The notes under the pieces were generated by a model. That model had not been told where the DNA came from. It saw only the letters and a list, made by a program, of their open reading frames with translations, and did not search any database. Shown here piece by piece: positions 9,453 to 19,256 of a stretch of DNA of 64,000 nt (position 1 is the first letter of the stretch; each line of letters starts with the position of its first letter). The stretch is from Clostridium brassicae (lineage in GTDB: Bacteria > Bacillota > Clostridia > Clostridiales > Clostridiaceae): assembly GCF_026738875.1 (NCBI RefSeq), contig NZ_JAPQFJ010000002.1, positions 62,001-126,000 of the forward strand, given 5' to 3'. Both the position numbers and the translations under genes were made by a program.

Positions 9453-9473
9453 AATGATTTTTGTAACTAAAAA

Positions 9474-9508
9474 AGCAGCTTATAATATGAAATTATAAGC
9501 TGCTTTTG
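9474..9508. terminator. Terminator after trxB
   Basis: A 13-bp perfect stem, AGCAGCTTATAAT (9474-9486) with ATTATAAGCTGCT (9492-9504), carries T on one side and A on the other. It probably serves trxB and the convergent hydrolase gene. Confidence 0.85.
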
Positions 9509-9555
9509 TATGTTTTTATGGCATATTAAAATATGCATGTGTAAGCTTAAATTAG

Positions 9556-10086
9556 TTACTGAACTATGAAAAACACGTGATTACCAATTTTTTTAACGTT
9601 TGATTTATTTATATTTTTCATCCACTTGGATGTAGCTATCTTTGGATTGTAAAAGTAAATTGCATTATTTGTTGGATCATTACCCTTTAGAGCTTCTTTT
9701 ACAGCACGGTAACAATTTTCATCAGGAGTTACGGTTATATTTCCATTTCTAACACAAGAAAAAGCTGATTTTTGTTTTACAACCCCTTCAACATTATTAG
9801 GGAACCTACCATCACGAAGTCTATTTAGTATTACAGAGGCCACGGCAATCTTACCTTCATAAGGTTCTGCACAACTTTCTGCATATACCACTTGAGCCAT
9901 TAAATGTATATCTGAATTGGTTAAATAAAAATTTTGTCCTTTAGTGTTAAAAACAGTTACTACTTGAGCTTCCTCCTTATATAAATTCTTTGTGTCTGTA
10001 TCTCTTATAACTTGAGCGTTGGCATAATTAAATAAAGAAAAAGTTAAAACAATTAACATAATTATGCTAACAAATGTTTTTTTCAT
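9556..10086 (-). CDS. Secreted SleB/CwlJ-type cell-wall hydrolase
   Basis: The protein has 176 residues. A signal peptide (about 1-24, ending ANA) is followed by a Hydrolase_2 (SleB) domain beginning DIHLMAQVVYAESCAEPYEGKIAVASVILNR, the family hallmark with its catalytic glutamate, and ending in TNNAIYFYNP and GNHVFF. Such enzymes are lytic transglycosylases acting on spore cortex or vegetative peptidoglycan. It lacks the N-terminal peptidoglycan-binding domain of full SleB, so it is the short type. AAGGAGAGG lies upstream of the ATG. It supports a spore-forming host. Confidence 0.9.
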   Translation of the reverse strand: MKKTFVSIIMLIVLTFSLFNYANAQVIRDTDTKNLYKEEAQVVTVFNTKGQNFYLTNSDIHLMAQVVYAESCAEPYEGKIAVASVILNRLRDGRFPNNVEGVVKQKSAFSCVRNGNITVTPDENCYRAVKEALKGNDPTNNAIYFYNPKIATSKWMKNINKSNVKKIGNHVFFIVQ

Positions 10087-10205
10087 TTACTGTATCCTCT
10101 CCTTATAAAATTTAATCAGTGAGAATAAGTAGGCTATTCATATTGTTCCCCTTTTAAAAAAAATAATTCAAATATATTAAAAATTTCATAAAATAAATAA
10201 AAAAG

Positions 10206-11216
10206 TTATTGTGGCAAGAATTTATTTTTTAAGTTGTTATATTCTTTCATAAAATTATTATAATCATCAGTAAATATATAATATTTATTATTTGAACCTT
10301 CGTATAACTTATCTATAGATGTATTGTTTTGTTCGGGTAAAGGGGTTAACATTTCTGTTTTTACTGCGTATTTTAAGTCTTCTATGTATGAACTATAATC
10401 ATCCAAAGTTTTTGTAAAAAGATTATATACGTTTATAGAACTTTGAGGTACTGTTACATTTGAAGCTTTGCTTTTAATTTTATCAATAGTGTATTTAGTA
10501 TTTGTTATCTTGTTTAGTAGTTCATTATATAAACTACTGTCTTGCCTAGCGTTATCAATATCTTTAGAAAAATTTTTATTTATAGAATTAAGATTATCTA
10601 AAAGAGTTGTAAGAGAATTAAAAAATTCTTTATTTTGACTATTTGCTATTTCATTATCAATATTTTGACGTATCTGTTTTTCAACAAAGAATACAGTATT
10701 ATTTATAAAATCTAGACATTCTTTAGGAAGCGTTATCTTTAATCTTTTTATGGACACTAAAGAGTATTCGTTCATACAGTTATCTCTAAATTTGTTAATT
10801 AAATTTAGAGTGTTTTTTAAGGTTTTACTCTTGGGATTTTTACAAACTAAATATATTTGTTCATAAAGAGATATATTATCTTTTAGACCTTTAATAAGAT
10901 TTTCGTGGTCAGATTTATATTTATCCATAACTACAAATCCTTTTGAGTTTTCCTCTGATGTTTTTAATGAAGATATTAAAGAAGGAAGTTCACTCAATAT
11001 TTTTTCATTGTCGATAGTTTGACCTTTAATAAATTTAGGGGTTGATTCATTTATATTATTTATAGTGCGTATCTCTGAGTGTATATTTTTTTCATAGGTA
11101 GATAAAGATTTTTTAGTGAAAAAGTAGTATGTTCCATAGAAAGCAACTAATCCTAGTAATATAAATACCAAAGCAAAAACTAAAGTTTTTTGGCTTTCCT
11201 TATCTTGCAAATTCAA
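10206..11216 (-). CDS. Membrane-anchored helical protein of unknown function
   Basis: About 336 residues. One membrane segment lies near the N-terminus (TLVFALVFILLGLVAFYG), followed by a long helical, asparagine/lysine-rich extracellular part with coiled-coil spacing and no motif I recognise. The start is uncertain. A GTG at 11225 overlaps the GGAG ribosome site, whereas a TTG at 11216 sits 8 bp from it, so I chose the TTG. It is divergent from the cdaA leader region. Confidence 0.65.
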   Translation of the reverse strand: MNLQDKESQKTLVFALVFILLGLVAFYGTYYFFTKKSLSTYEKNIHSEIRTINNINESTPKFIKGQTIDNEKILSELPSLISSLKTSEENSKGFVVMDKYKSDHENLIKGLKDNISLYEQIYLVCKNPKSKTLKNTLNLINKFRDNCMNEYSLVSIKRLKITLPKECLDFINNTVFFVEKQIRQNIDNEIANSQNKEFFNSLTTLLDNLNSINKNFSKDIDNARQDSSLYNELLNKITNTKYTIDKIKSKASNVTVPQSSINVYNLFTKTLDDYSSYIEDLKYAVKTEMLTPLPEQNNTSIDKLYEGSNNKYYIFTDDYNNFMKEYNNLKNKFLPQ

Positions 11217-11283
11217 ATGACTCACTCCTTTGCAATAATATATTTACTATATCTCAAGAAATTGCTTATTTCCTGATTTAATT

Positions 11284-11402
11284 TGATGTCTAAACATTCT
11301 AATGAAACCATCTTCTTTAAAGAGGGAATAAAGAATGTATCGACTAGAGGTTCCTACATTTTAAATGGAGTAAAAATTTTAATGAAACAAGAACCCTATT
11401 TA
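11284..11402 (+). ncRNA. Candidate structured RNA, partial copy of the glmM leader motif
   Basis: This stretch shares ordered sequence blocks with the glmM leader at 20041-20245: GATGTCTA, CTTTAAA, TAAAGAATG, CGA, GGTT(C/T)CTAC, ATGGAGTAAAAA, then AAGAA(C/G)CCT(A/G)TTTAT. The parts between them differ, as in structured RNAs with variable loops. CATTCT/AGAATG and GGTTC/GAACC can pair. It lies about 490 bp before cdaA in the same orientation, so it may be a long leader or a free small RNA. I cannot name a known class. Confidence 0.45.
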
Positions 11403-11887
11403 TATTTTAATATTAACATATAAAGGATATTATTCTAGTATATCATAAAATCTTTTTTATTTAATATGTATATTAAGTAGATAGTAAATAAAAAATTATG
11501 TCTTAATAAACTGTTGAATTTACGTAATATTTAAGTTGTGAATTATTATGATATGAATAAATTGTTATATAGTACTAGGTTATTTATTTATATTTTAGAG
11601 TAATATAAATAAATAACATTATTCTAAAATATAACTAAATAAAAGAAATTTTATACTTGAATATTAGAGTTTATTTAATTAATTAATAAAAATTATAAAA
11701 TTTTATGAATTTGTTTACTTTTTGCTATTAATAAGAAAACTATAGTGTATAATTATATTTAGGTATAGGGCAATTTCATAAATGTATATTCTAAGATAAT
11801 AAGCAATGAAATTTAGGAGAAATTATATACATTTTATTAATAATTATGTGATTTCTTATTTACATATTATTATGAGGGGTGAAATAA
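11403..11887. other. AT-rich intergenic region before cdaA
   Basis: No open frame of note. A possible -10 box TATAAT near 11748 lacks a clear -35 partner. GAGGGGTGA at 11872-11880 is the cdaA ribosome site. Confidence 0.4.
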
Positions 11888-12733
11888 GTGGATGTAATAA
11901 ACGTGATTATAAATACAGTGCAAAATATTAGTATAACTTCTATATTAGATATTATTGTGGTTTCATATATTTTTTATAAAATATATATGTTAATGAATGA
12001 AACAAGGGCTGAACAATTGTTAAAAGGAATTCTTTTAATTATATTACTTATTCCAATAAGTAGTTTATTACATTTGACCACATTGAATTGGATACTAAAT
12101 AAAACATTAACAATAGGGGTTCTTTCTTTTGTCATAATCTTTCAGCCAGAAATAAGAAAAGCACTTGAGCATATTGGAAGAAGTGCTTTTACTGATAAGC
12201 ATATATTTGAAGATGAAGAAAAAGCTGATAAAATAATAACTGAGATTGTAAATGCAGTAGAAAATTTATCTAAAAGTAGGACAGGAGCACTTATTGTAAT
12301 TGAGCAAGCGACAGGACTTGGGGATGTAATTGCAACAGGTAATCACTTAGATTCGGCTATTTCGGCGGCATTGTTAGAGAATATATTTGTTGTTAACACA
12401 CCTCTTCACGATGGTGCTACAATTATTAGAAATGATAGAATTGCAGCGGCAGGATGTTTTTTACCATTAACAAATAATAACGATATAAATAAACAACTTG
12501 GAACAAGGCATAGAGCTGCTATAGGAATATCCGAAATATCGGATGCTTTAACTATAGTGGTATCTGAGGAAACAGGAATAATCTCTTTAGCTGTAAGTGG
12601 TAATCTCACTAGATATTATACTAAAGATAAGTTAAAAGATGTGTTAATTAAAATTATTGAATCTAGAAACAGCAAGAAAGAGACATATAAGGAGAAGGTG
12701 AAGTCATGGTTAAGAAAAGCAGACAACAATTAA
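11888..12733 (+). CDS. cdaA: Membrane diadenylate cyclase (c-di-AMP synthase)
   Basis: CdaA joins two ATP into c-di-AMP, which controls potassium and wall homeostasis. The 281-residue protein has three N-terminal membrane segments (about 20-85) and a DAC domain with the catalytic DGA (175-177, in LHDGATII) and RHR (207-209, in GTRHRAAIG) motifs. It starts with GTG after GAGGGGTGA. It overlaps cdaR by 28 bp. In many Firmicutes cdaA-cdaR-glmM form one operon; here glmM is 6 kb away, beyond several unrelated genes, so the cluster has been split. Confidence 0.96.
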   Translation: MDVINVIINTVQNISITSILDIIVVSYIFYKIYMLMNETRAEQLLKGILLIILLIPISSLLHLTTLNWILNKTLTIGVLSFVIIFQPEIRKALEHIGRSAFTDKHIFEDEEKADKIITEIVNAVENLSKSRTGALIVIEQATGLGDVIATGNHLDSAISAALLENIFVVNTPLHDGATIIRNDRIAAAGCFLPLTNNNDINKQLGTRHRAAIGISEISDALTIVVSEETGIISLAVSGNLTRYYTKDKLKDVLIKIIESRNSKKETYKEKVKSWLRKADNN

Positions 12734-14010
12734 TAATAAAGATATGCTGTTTTATAGCTGCTTTTGTTTTGTGGCTTTACACATCTAATGATGAAGCTAC
12801 AAGTAAAACATATAAAATCTCTAATATAGCAGTTGAAATAGTTAATGAGGATGTATTAACTCAATCTGGGCTTACACTATCTCCTAATCAAAATTTCACT
12901 ACTTCCTTAAAGATAACAGGAATGCCTTCAGAACTTTATTCTGTAAAGGCTGATGAGTTTAAAATTACTGCAGATGTTGGAGCTTATGCTTTAAAAAAAG
13001 GAAGCAATAGAATTCCAATTAATATTGTTAAAAGACCTAATAAAAATATAAATATAATAAATGATGGTTCTATGTGGATGACTATACAGGTAGATGATTA
13101 TGTTGAAAAATCCTTTCAAGTAAAATCAAGGTTTAATGGAGATTCTAAAAATGGATTCTATAAAGAACCTCCTATAATAACTCCTGATAATGTTGTTGTT
13201 AGCGGTGCTAAGCAATATGTAGATAAAGTTGATGGGGTTTTTGCAGAAATTAAGATAGATAACTCAGACAAAAATATTAATATGTTAGCGCCATTAAAAG
13301 CACTAGATAAAACGGGAAGAGAGATACCAGAAGTTCAAATATCGCCTAAATTTGTAGATGTTGTTGTTCCTATTCAAAAAACAAAGCAGGTAGGACTAAA
13401 TATAAAGACAAAAGGTAAATTAAAATCGGGGTTAACACTAAAGGCTATTAAGCCTAAATATGATAAAGTCGTAATTACTGGTGATCCAAAAGATTTGGTT
13501 GCAATAGAAAAAATTGATACTGAACCAATAGACTTAAGCCATATAACTCCAGATAAATCTTATGTTAAATTAAACTTAATTATTCCATCAGGAATAAAGC
13601 TTATAAAAGAGGAACAATCTATTAGTGCTCAAGTTGTTTTGGATACAACTACTGAAAAAAATATAGGACTTAAGATAGAAGTTAAAAATGTAAAAAAAGG
13701 TTTTATTGCAAAGTTAGATAATTATAATTTATCTTTGAAAATTTCGGGAACAAAAACTTTAGTAGATAGTATAAAGAATAGTGATATACAATGTTTTGTT
13801 AATTTAGAATCTCTTGAAGAAGGAGAGTATACAATTCCTGTAAATATAAAATTACCATCAGGAATTAATAAAGTATCTCAGAGTATTGAATTTGCAAAAG
13901 TTGTAATATCCAAAGAAGTTACAACATCAAAGCCAGAGGATGGAAATGGTAATTCTAATACAAATTCTAATGGCGAAGGTACAACAAATACAAAACCTAC
14001 TAGTAATTAA
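12706..14010 (+). CDS. cdaR: CdaA regulator with YbbR repeats
   Basis: The 434-residue protein has one N-terminal membrane segment (about 10-25) and a long extracellular part made of consecutive YbbR-like repeats, each with a beta-rich pattern around P..V.V.G. The C-terminal tail after about 405 is a low-complexity Asn/Thr/Ser stretch. CdaR binds CdaA at the membrane and modulates c-di-AMP production. The start codon lies inside the 3' end of cdaA, with AAGGAGAAGGTGAAG before it, indicating translational coupling. Confidence 0.93.
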   Translation: MVKKSRQQLIIKICCFIAAFVLWLYTSNDEATSKTYKISNIAVEIVNEDVLTQSGLTLSPNQNFTTSLKITGMPSELYSVKADEFKITADVGAYALKKGSNRIPINIVKRPNKNINIINDGSMWMTIQVDDYVEKSFQVKSRFNGDSKNGFYKEPPIITPDNVVVSGAKQYVDKVDGVFAEIKIDNSDKNINMLAPLKALDKTGREIPEVQISPKFVDVVVPIQKTKQVGLNIKTKGKLKSGLTLKAIKPKYDKVVITGDPKDLVAIEKIDTEPIDLSHITPDKSYVKLNLIIPSGIKLIKEEQSISAQVVLDTTTEKNIGLKIEVKNVKKGFIAKLDNYNLSLKISGTKTLVDSIKNSDIQCFVNLESLEEGEYTIPVNIKLPSGINKVSQSIEFAKVVISKEVTTSKPEDGNGNSNTNSNGEGTTNTKPTSN

Positions 14011-14056
14011 ATTAAAAATAGATAAAATGTAAATTTAAATATCTTGGAGGCTATAA

Positions 14057-15658
14057 ATGACAATAAGAATAAGCAATTTAACACTAGATATAGATGAAGA
14101 CATTGAACTATTAAGAAAGAAAGTATGTAAAAAATTAAGAATTAAGGATAAAGATATAAAGAGTTTTAAAATTTTAAGAGAATCTATTGATGCAAGAAAA
14201 AAGAATTCTATAAAATTCAACTATAGTTTAGAGGTAGAGTGTGAAAATGAATCTAGATTAGTGGCTTTAGCTAGAGATAAAGATATAAAGATTGAAGAAG
14301 TTAAATATGATTCAGAATTTCAACTTGGGAATAAACAACTAGATAATAGACCAGTTGTAGTAGGAATGGGTCCTGCGGGGATGTTTGCAGCATTACTTTT
14401 AGCGGAAAAAGGATATAAACCTATAGTTTTTGAGCGAGGAGAAAAGGTAGAGGAAAGAACAAGAACGGTAGAAGGTTTCTGGAATGGAGATAAATTAAAT
14501 TTAAATTCAAATGTACAATTTGGTGAAGGCGGAGCAGGTACTTTTTCTGATGGTAAATTAACTACTAGAATAAAGGATTCTAGATGTGATTTTGTTTTAG
14601 AAAAGTTTGTAGAGTCTGGTGCTCCAGAAGAAATTAAGTATAAAGGTAAGCCACATATAGGAACGGATATACTTAAAACTGTTGTTAAGAATATAAGAGA
14701 AAAAATTATAAGCTTAGGTGGAGAAGTTAGATTTAATAGTAAGCTTGAAGACTTAAAATATAATGATAATAATAAATTGTGTGCAATTGTAGTAAATGAA
14801 GAAGAAATCCCTTGTGATGTTTTAATTCTTGCATTAGGACATAGTTCTAGAGACACGTATGAAATGTTATATAAAAGAGGAGTTTTTATGTCACCCAAAC
14901 CTTTTGCCATTGGAGTAAGAATTGAGCATTCGCAAGAATTAATAAATCAAACTCAATATGGTAAATTTGCAAAACACAAAAAACTTAAAGCTGCAGATTA
15001 TAAGTTGACATATACAAGTAAAAATACAAATAGAGCAGTTTATAGCTTTTGTATGTGTCCAGGGGGAGAAGTTGTTGCAGCATCTTCAGAAGAAGGAAGG
15101 CTTGTAACTAATGGTATGAGTTTTTATAGACGAGATAAAGAAAATGCAAATGCAGCTATTGTAGTTACTGTTGGAGAAAGTGATTTTGTAGGAGAAACTC
15201 CTCTTAAGGGAATGGAATTCCAAAGAAAATATGAAAGCTTAGCTTTTAAACTAGGTGGAGGAAACTATAATGCACCTATTCAGTTAGTCGGTGATTTTTT
15301 AGAAGATAGAGTAAGTAAAAGATTAGGAAGTATAAAGCCCACATATAAACCAGGATATACTTTTGCCAATTTAAAAGACTGCTTACCTAATGAAGTTGTA
15401 GAGACTTTAAAAGAAGGATTGGTAGCTTTTGATAAAAAAATAAAAGGATTTGCTGAGAAGGATGCTGTTTTAACAGGAATAGAAACAAGAACATCTGCAC
15501 CAGTAAAAATACAGAGAAATGAGAAATTGCAAAGTATTTCTGTAAATGGACTATATCCAGCAGGAGAAGGTGCAGGATATGCTGGTGGGATTATGTCCGC
15601 AGCTGTTGATGGGTTAAAATGTGCTGAGAGTATAATGAAGGAATATGCACAATTATAA
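14057..15658 (+). CDS. FAD-dependent dehydrogenase (COG2509-like)
   Basis: The 533-residue flavoprotein begins with a small alpha/beta domain (1-95), then a dinucleotide-binding motif VVVGMGPAGMFAALLLAEKGY near 101-121, the signature FGEGGAGTFSDGKLTTR, and a C-terminal FAD motif LYPAGEGAGYAGGIMSAAVDG. This layout defines a widespread family of uncharacterised FAD dehydrogenases; its substrate is not established. GGAGG lies upstream of the ATG. It follows cdaR by about 45 bp and could be read from the same transcript. Confidence 0.9.
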   Translation: MTIRISNLTLDIDEDIELLRKKVCKKLRIKDKDIKSFKILRESIDARKKNSIKFNYSLEVECENESRLVALARDKDIKIEEVKYDSEFQLGNKQLDNRPVVVGMGPAGMFAALLLAEKGYKPIVFERGEKVEERTRTVEGFWNGDKLNLNSNVQFGEGGAGTFSDGKLTTRIKDSRCDFVLEKFVESGAPEEIKYKGKPHIGTDILKTVVKNIREKIISLGGEVRFNSKLEDLKYNDNNKLCAIVVNEEEIPCDVLILALGHSSRDTYEMLYKRGVFMSPKPFAIGVRIEHSQELINQTQYGKFAKHKKLKAADYKLTYTSKNTNRAVYSFCMCPGGEVVAASSEEGRLVTNGMSFYRRDKENANAAIVVTVGESDFVGETPLKGMEFQRKYESLAFKLGGGNYNAPIQLVGDFLEDRVSKRLGSIKPTYKPGYTFANLKDCLPNEVVETLKEGLVAFDKKIKGFAEKDAVLTGIETRTSAPVKIQRNEKLQSISVNGLYPAGEGAGYAGGIMSAAVDGLKCAESIMKEYAQL

Positions 15659-15700
15659 TAATTGATTATATTAAAAAAGGATCCTTAAAATATATTTTAG

Positions 15701-15757
15701 GTACTATACATTGATATTTTAATCTTAGAATAATCAATATATAGTACTATTTTTTAT
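15701..15757 (+). terminator. Terminator after the FAD dehydrogenase
   Basis: GTACTATACATTGAT (15701-15715) pairs with ATCAATATATAGTAC (15733-15747) with one mismatch and is followed by TATTTTTTAT. The rest of the gap to 15971 is AT-rich and holds only the ribosome site GGAGG of the next gene. Confidence 0.75.
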
Positions 15758-15971
15758 GATTTGAGATGGTTCTTTTTTATGTTTATTTTTAATTATAGAT
15801 TAATATATAGGACTATATTATAATTCTTAAATGGCGAAAATTAAACGTTTACATAAAATAGAAATTTATTTTACAATAGAAATATATTAATAGGTATAAT
15901 ATGCTATAATTAAAAATAGTTATATTATAATTCATATTTTATTAATAATTATTATTTGGAGGAAGGTAGAT

Positions 15972-17150
15972 ATGAAAAAAAAGCATGATATGAATCTAAT
16001 AGTAAAAATGCTTATAGGCATTGCAATTGGTATAATACTTGGATTGGTTGCTAATGAAAAATTTATGCAGGTTATACTTACTATTAAGGAAATTTTAGGT
16101 TCTATAATATTTTTCACTGTACCATTAGTTATATTTGGATTTATAACCCCTGCTATAACAAGTTTGAAGGATAATGCCAGTAAAATGTTAGGTACTATGC
16201 TAGGAATGAGTTATTTATCTGCTGTATGTGCAGCAACTATGTCAGCTGTTGCAGGGTATATTATAATACCTCATTTAAATATTTCTAGTCAAGTTGCTCA
16301 GTTACAAAAACTCCCAGAAATAGTTTTTAAGTTAAAAATAGATCCTATTATGCCAGTTATGACAGCTTTAGTTTTAGCTATATTCACAGGTGTATCAGTA
16401 ATATGGACAAAAGCTGAAGCAGTAGACAAACTATTAGGTGAAATACAGCAGATGGTAATGGCTATAATTACTAGAATAATAGTACCAATTTTACCTATTT
16501 TTATTGCTACTACATTTAGTGAATTGTCATATACAGGAAGTTTAACAAAACAGCTTCCAGTATTCTTAGAAGTAATAATCATAGTTCTTATAGGACATTT
16601 TATATGGCTTACAGTTTTATATTCAATAGCTGGAGCAATTTCTAAACAGAATCCATGGGAGGTAGTAAAACATTACTTACCTGCATATTTAACAGCAGTT
16701 GGCACAATGTCTAGTGCGGCTACATTACCAGTATCATTAAAATGTGCACATAAATCAAAAGCTTTATTACCAGAAGTTGTTGATTTTGCTATACCTTTGG
16801 GAGCAACTACACATCTTTGCGGATCTGTATTAACGGAAATGTTCTTTTGTTTAACAATATCAAAGATATTGTATGGTTCGTTGCCGCATGTAGGAACAGT
16901 AGTTTTATTTATAATTTTATTTGGTATATTTGCAGTAGGTGCTCCAGGGGTTCCAGGAGGAACTGTTATGGCATCACTTGCAATTGTAACGGGAGTGCTA
17001 GGATTTGAAGCATCAGGAGTAGGATTATTAATGGCAATATTTGCTCTTCAGGATAGTTTTGGTACAGCTTGCAACATTACTGGAGATGGCGCTTTAGCAT
17101 TAGCTCTTAGGGGAATATTCTATGATAAAGATGGAAATTTAAAAAAATAA
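15972..17150 (+). CDS. Dicarboxylate/amino acid:cation symporter (DAACS family)
   Basis: This 392-residue membrane protein has the glutamate-transporter fold, with about eight membrane segments and two re-entrant loops. Visible family signatures are VGTMSSAATLPVSLKCA (serine-rich hairpin 1), PLGATTHLCGS and the C-terminal ALQDSFGTACNITGDGALAL, in place of the NMDGT/DRxxT regions. It should import an acidic or small amino acid or dicarboxylate with H+ or Na+. The substrate cannot be read from sequence. It appears to be a single-gene unit between terminators. Confidence 0.92.
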   Translation: MKKKHDMNLIVKMLIGIAIGIILGLVANEKFMQVILTIKEILGSIIFFTVPLVIFGFITPAITSLKDNASKMLGTMLGMSYLSAVCAATMSAVAGYIIIPHLNISSQVAQLQKLPEIVFKLKIDPIMPVMTALVLAIFTGVSVIWTKAEAVDKLLGEIQQMVMAIITRIIVPILPIFIATTFSELSYTGSLTKQLPVFLEVIIIVLIGHFIWLTVLYSIAGAISKQNPWEVVKHYLPAYLTAVGTMSSAATLPVSLKCAHKSKALLPEVVDFAIPLGATTHLCGSVLTEMFFCLTISKILYGSLPHVGTVVLFIILFGIFAVGAPGVPGGTVMASLAIVTGVLGFEASGVGLLMAIFALQDSFGTACNITGDGALALALRGIFYDKDGNLKK

Positions 17151-17204
17151 ATATATAAAAGGTTTTAGATAAAAATAGTATAAAATTACTATAATAGTGA
17201 TCAG

Positions 17205-17233
17205 AACCCTATGCAAATGCATAGGGTTTTTAC
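17205..17233 (+). terminator. Terminator after the symporter
   Basis: AACCCTATGCA (17205-17215) pairs perfectly with TGCATAGGGTT (17218-17228) and a T tract follows. Confidence 0.88.
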
Positions 17234-17318
17234 TATATTAAAAAGTATTAAATGGATTTGTAAGCTTGATATCTTTAAAAATTAATATATTTAATATAAT
17301 TATGATATATATTAATAT

Positions 17319-17371
17319 AAAATATTAAAAAAATTAATTTTTATAAAAATAATATTAAAAAAATTAATTTT
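17319..17371. repeat. Short AT-rich direct repeat
   Basis: AATATTAAAAAAATTAATTTTT occurs twice, about 29 bp apart, upstream of the MFS gene. Each copy contains a small palindrome (AAAAATTAATTTTT), which makes the tract bendable or hairpin-forming. Function unknown. Confidence 0.5.
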
Positions 17372-17450
17372 TCTATTGAAAAATATTAGGATAATATATA
17401 TAATTTAAGTAATAAAAATAAATGGAAAAAATTAATTGGGGGTGAATATA

Positions 17451-18746
17451 GTGGAATATGAAAAGAAAGTGAATCCACAAAAAAATTATAAATTATTAAA
17501 AAATATGTCTTTGTTATTATTTGGAAGATTAATATCTTTATTTGGAAGTCAAATATATACTTTTGCAATAGGATTATATGTATTAAAGACTACAGGTTCT
17601 GGGATTGCTTTTTCTGGAACATTAATTTTTGCAACTATACCTAGAGTCATATTCGGTCCAATAGCTGGTGTTATATCAGATAGATTAGATAGAAAGAAAA
17701 TGGTTGTAGGTATGGATATACTAAGTGGATTAGTTGTTTTAGCACTTGTAATTGTTTCAAGTGTTAATGGTTTTAAGTTGTCATATATTTATGCCGCTAA
17801 TTTATTTTTAAATACCTTTAATACATTCTTTGATATACCTTTTACTGCATCTATACCTAATATTGTAGATGATAAAAGTTTAATGAGGACAAATTCTTTT
17901 AATCAATCAATAACTTCTATAGCTCAAATAGGAGGGCCTTTTGTAGGAGGAATTGTATTTGCTTTTGTAAATATGAAAATATTTTTAATTATAAATGCTG
18001 TTTCTTTTATATTCTCAGGTATCTCAGAAATGTTTATAGATTTTAATTATAATAAAGTTTCTAAACCTGAGAGTCAGGAAAAAAATGAGATTGACAATAA
18101 AAATATATTGGAAATCCTTTGGTGTGATTTTAGAGAGGGATTCTTATTTTTAAGAAGTCAAAATGCTTTGTTTATGTTATGTATATTTTCAGTATTTTTA
18201 AATTTTTTTGTGTGCTTTGGAATTACAGTGCCATATCCATATATAATTAATAATGTAATTAAACTATCTTCAAAACAATTTGGGATTTTAGAGGGAATAT
18301 TTCCTTTAGGTATGTTAGTAGGGGCTCTTATAATGGGATATTTGCCAGAAAAACAAAAAAAATATAAATCATTAATTTTAGGAATCGTGACTATGGATAT
18401 ATTGATAATTATGATAGGTATTCCTATAGTCCCTAGGTTTATGATTTTTAATAAAACTAGCTACTTTATTTATTTTATAATAATCTTGTTCATATCTGGA
18501 ATATCCAATGTTTATATTAATCTACCAATAGGAGTTATTATACAAAGAGAAGTACCAGATAATTTAAGAGGAAGGGTATTTGGTATGCTTGAGACAATAT
18601 GTATGGCTATAATTCCTTTAGGCCTGATATTGTCAGGTATTATAATAGATAAAGTGGATGTTTGGATATTACCTGTTATATCAGGAATAATCCTATTAGT
18701 AGTAACATTTATAATGACATTAAATAGCGATATTAGAAAAATATAA
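17451..18746 (+). CDS. MFS transporter, probable efflux pump
   Basis: A 431-residue major facilitator with about 12 membrane segments and the motif A-like loop GVISDRLDRKKMV between segments 2 and 3. It resembles the MFS_3/enterobactin-exporter-like group common in Firmicutes (macrolide or antibiotic efflux relatives), but the substrate is unknown. The GTG at 17451 is chosen because GGGGGTGA lies 5-10 bp upstream; an earlier TTG would swallow that site. The downstream DUF2089 gene follows by about 30 bp and may be co-transcribed. Confidence 0.9.
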   Translation: MEYEKKVNPQKNYKLLKNMSLLLFGRLISLFGSQIYTFAIGLYVLKTTGSGIAFSGTLIFATIPRVIFGPIAGVISDRLDRKKMVVGMDILSGLVVLALVIVSSVNGFKLSYIYAANLFLNTFNTFFDIPFTASIPNIVDDKSLMRTNSFNQSITSIAQIGGPFVGGIVFAFVNMKIFLIINAVSFIFSGISEMFIDFNYNKVSKPESQEKNEIDNKNILEILWCDFREGFLFLRSQNALFMLCIFSVFLNFFVCFGITVPYPYIINNVIKLSSKQFGILEGIFPLGMLVGALIMGYLPEKQKKYKSLILGIVTMDILIIMIGIPIVPRFMIFNKTSYFIYFIIILFISGISNVYINLPIGVIIQREVPDNLRGRVFGMLETICMAIIPLGLILSGIIIDKVDVWILPVISGIILLVVTFIMTLNSDIRKI

Positions 18747-18775
18747 TTTTAGAATATACAAAAGGTGGTGAGATA

Positions 18776-19147
18776 ATGACATACAAAGTTTTAAGTAATT
18801 GTCCTGTTTGTAGCTCAAAATTAAGAATAACAAGACTCAAGTGTTCAACATGTGGAACAGTTATAGAAAATGAATTTGAATTATCTAAATTTGCATACCT
18901 TACAAATGAACAATTAGGGTTTGTAGAAGTGTTTTTAAAATGTAGAGGAAGTATAAAAGATGTGGAAAAGGAGCTTGGAATTTCATATCCCACTGTGAGA
19001 TCAAAATTAGATGAAGTTATAGAGGCATTGGGATATAAAGCTATTAAAAAACCAAAAGTAAATAGTAAAGATATTTTGGATATGTTAGAAAATGGAGAAA
19101 TATCTGCTGATGAAGCAGTAAAGGCATTAAAGGATGGAGAGTTTTAA
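18776..19147 (+). CDS. DUF2089-type zinc-ribbon/HTH protein
   Basis: The 123-residue protein has an N-terminal zinc ribbon (CPVC and CSTC pairs, residues 10-25), a sigma-region-4-like helix-turn-helix (KDVEKELGISYPTVRSKLDEVIE, about 60-85) and a short C-terminal helix pair of the SHOCT type (LDMLENGEISADEAVKAL). This is the DUF2089 layout, thought to be a transcriptional regulator. AGGTGGTGAG precedes the ATG. Probably co-transcribed with the two small genes after it, which it may regulate. Confidence 0.85.
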   Translation: MTYKVLSNCPVCSSKLRITRLKCSTCGTVIENEFELSKFAYLTNEQLGFVEVFLKCRGSIKDVEKELGISYPTVRSKLDEVIEALGYKAIKKPKVNSKDILDMLENGEISADEAVKALKDGEF

Positions 19148-19256
19148 AATGAAAGCTATAAATATTAATAATATCAAATTAATAATAATTTAGTAAGAAA
19201 AATAAAAATTTGAGCAAGTTATTAAATTACAAAATAATATGTATGGGGGTATAAAA

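Noticed and set aside
9518-9540. Possible sigma-54 promoter (TGGCAT...TGCA)
   Set aside because: GG and GC are 15 bp apart instead of 12, and the site is a small hairpin after a terminator.
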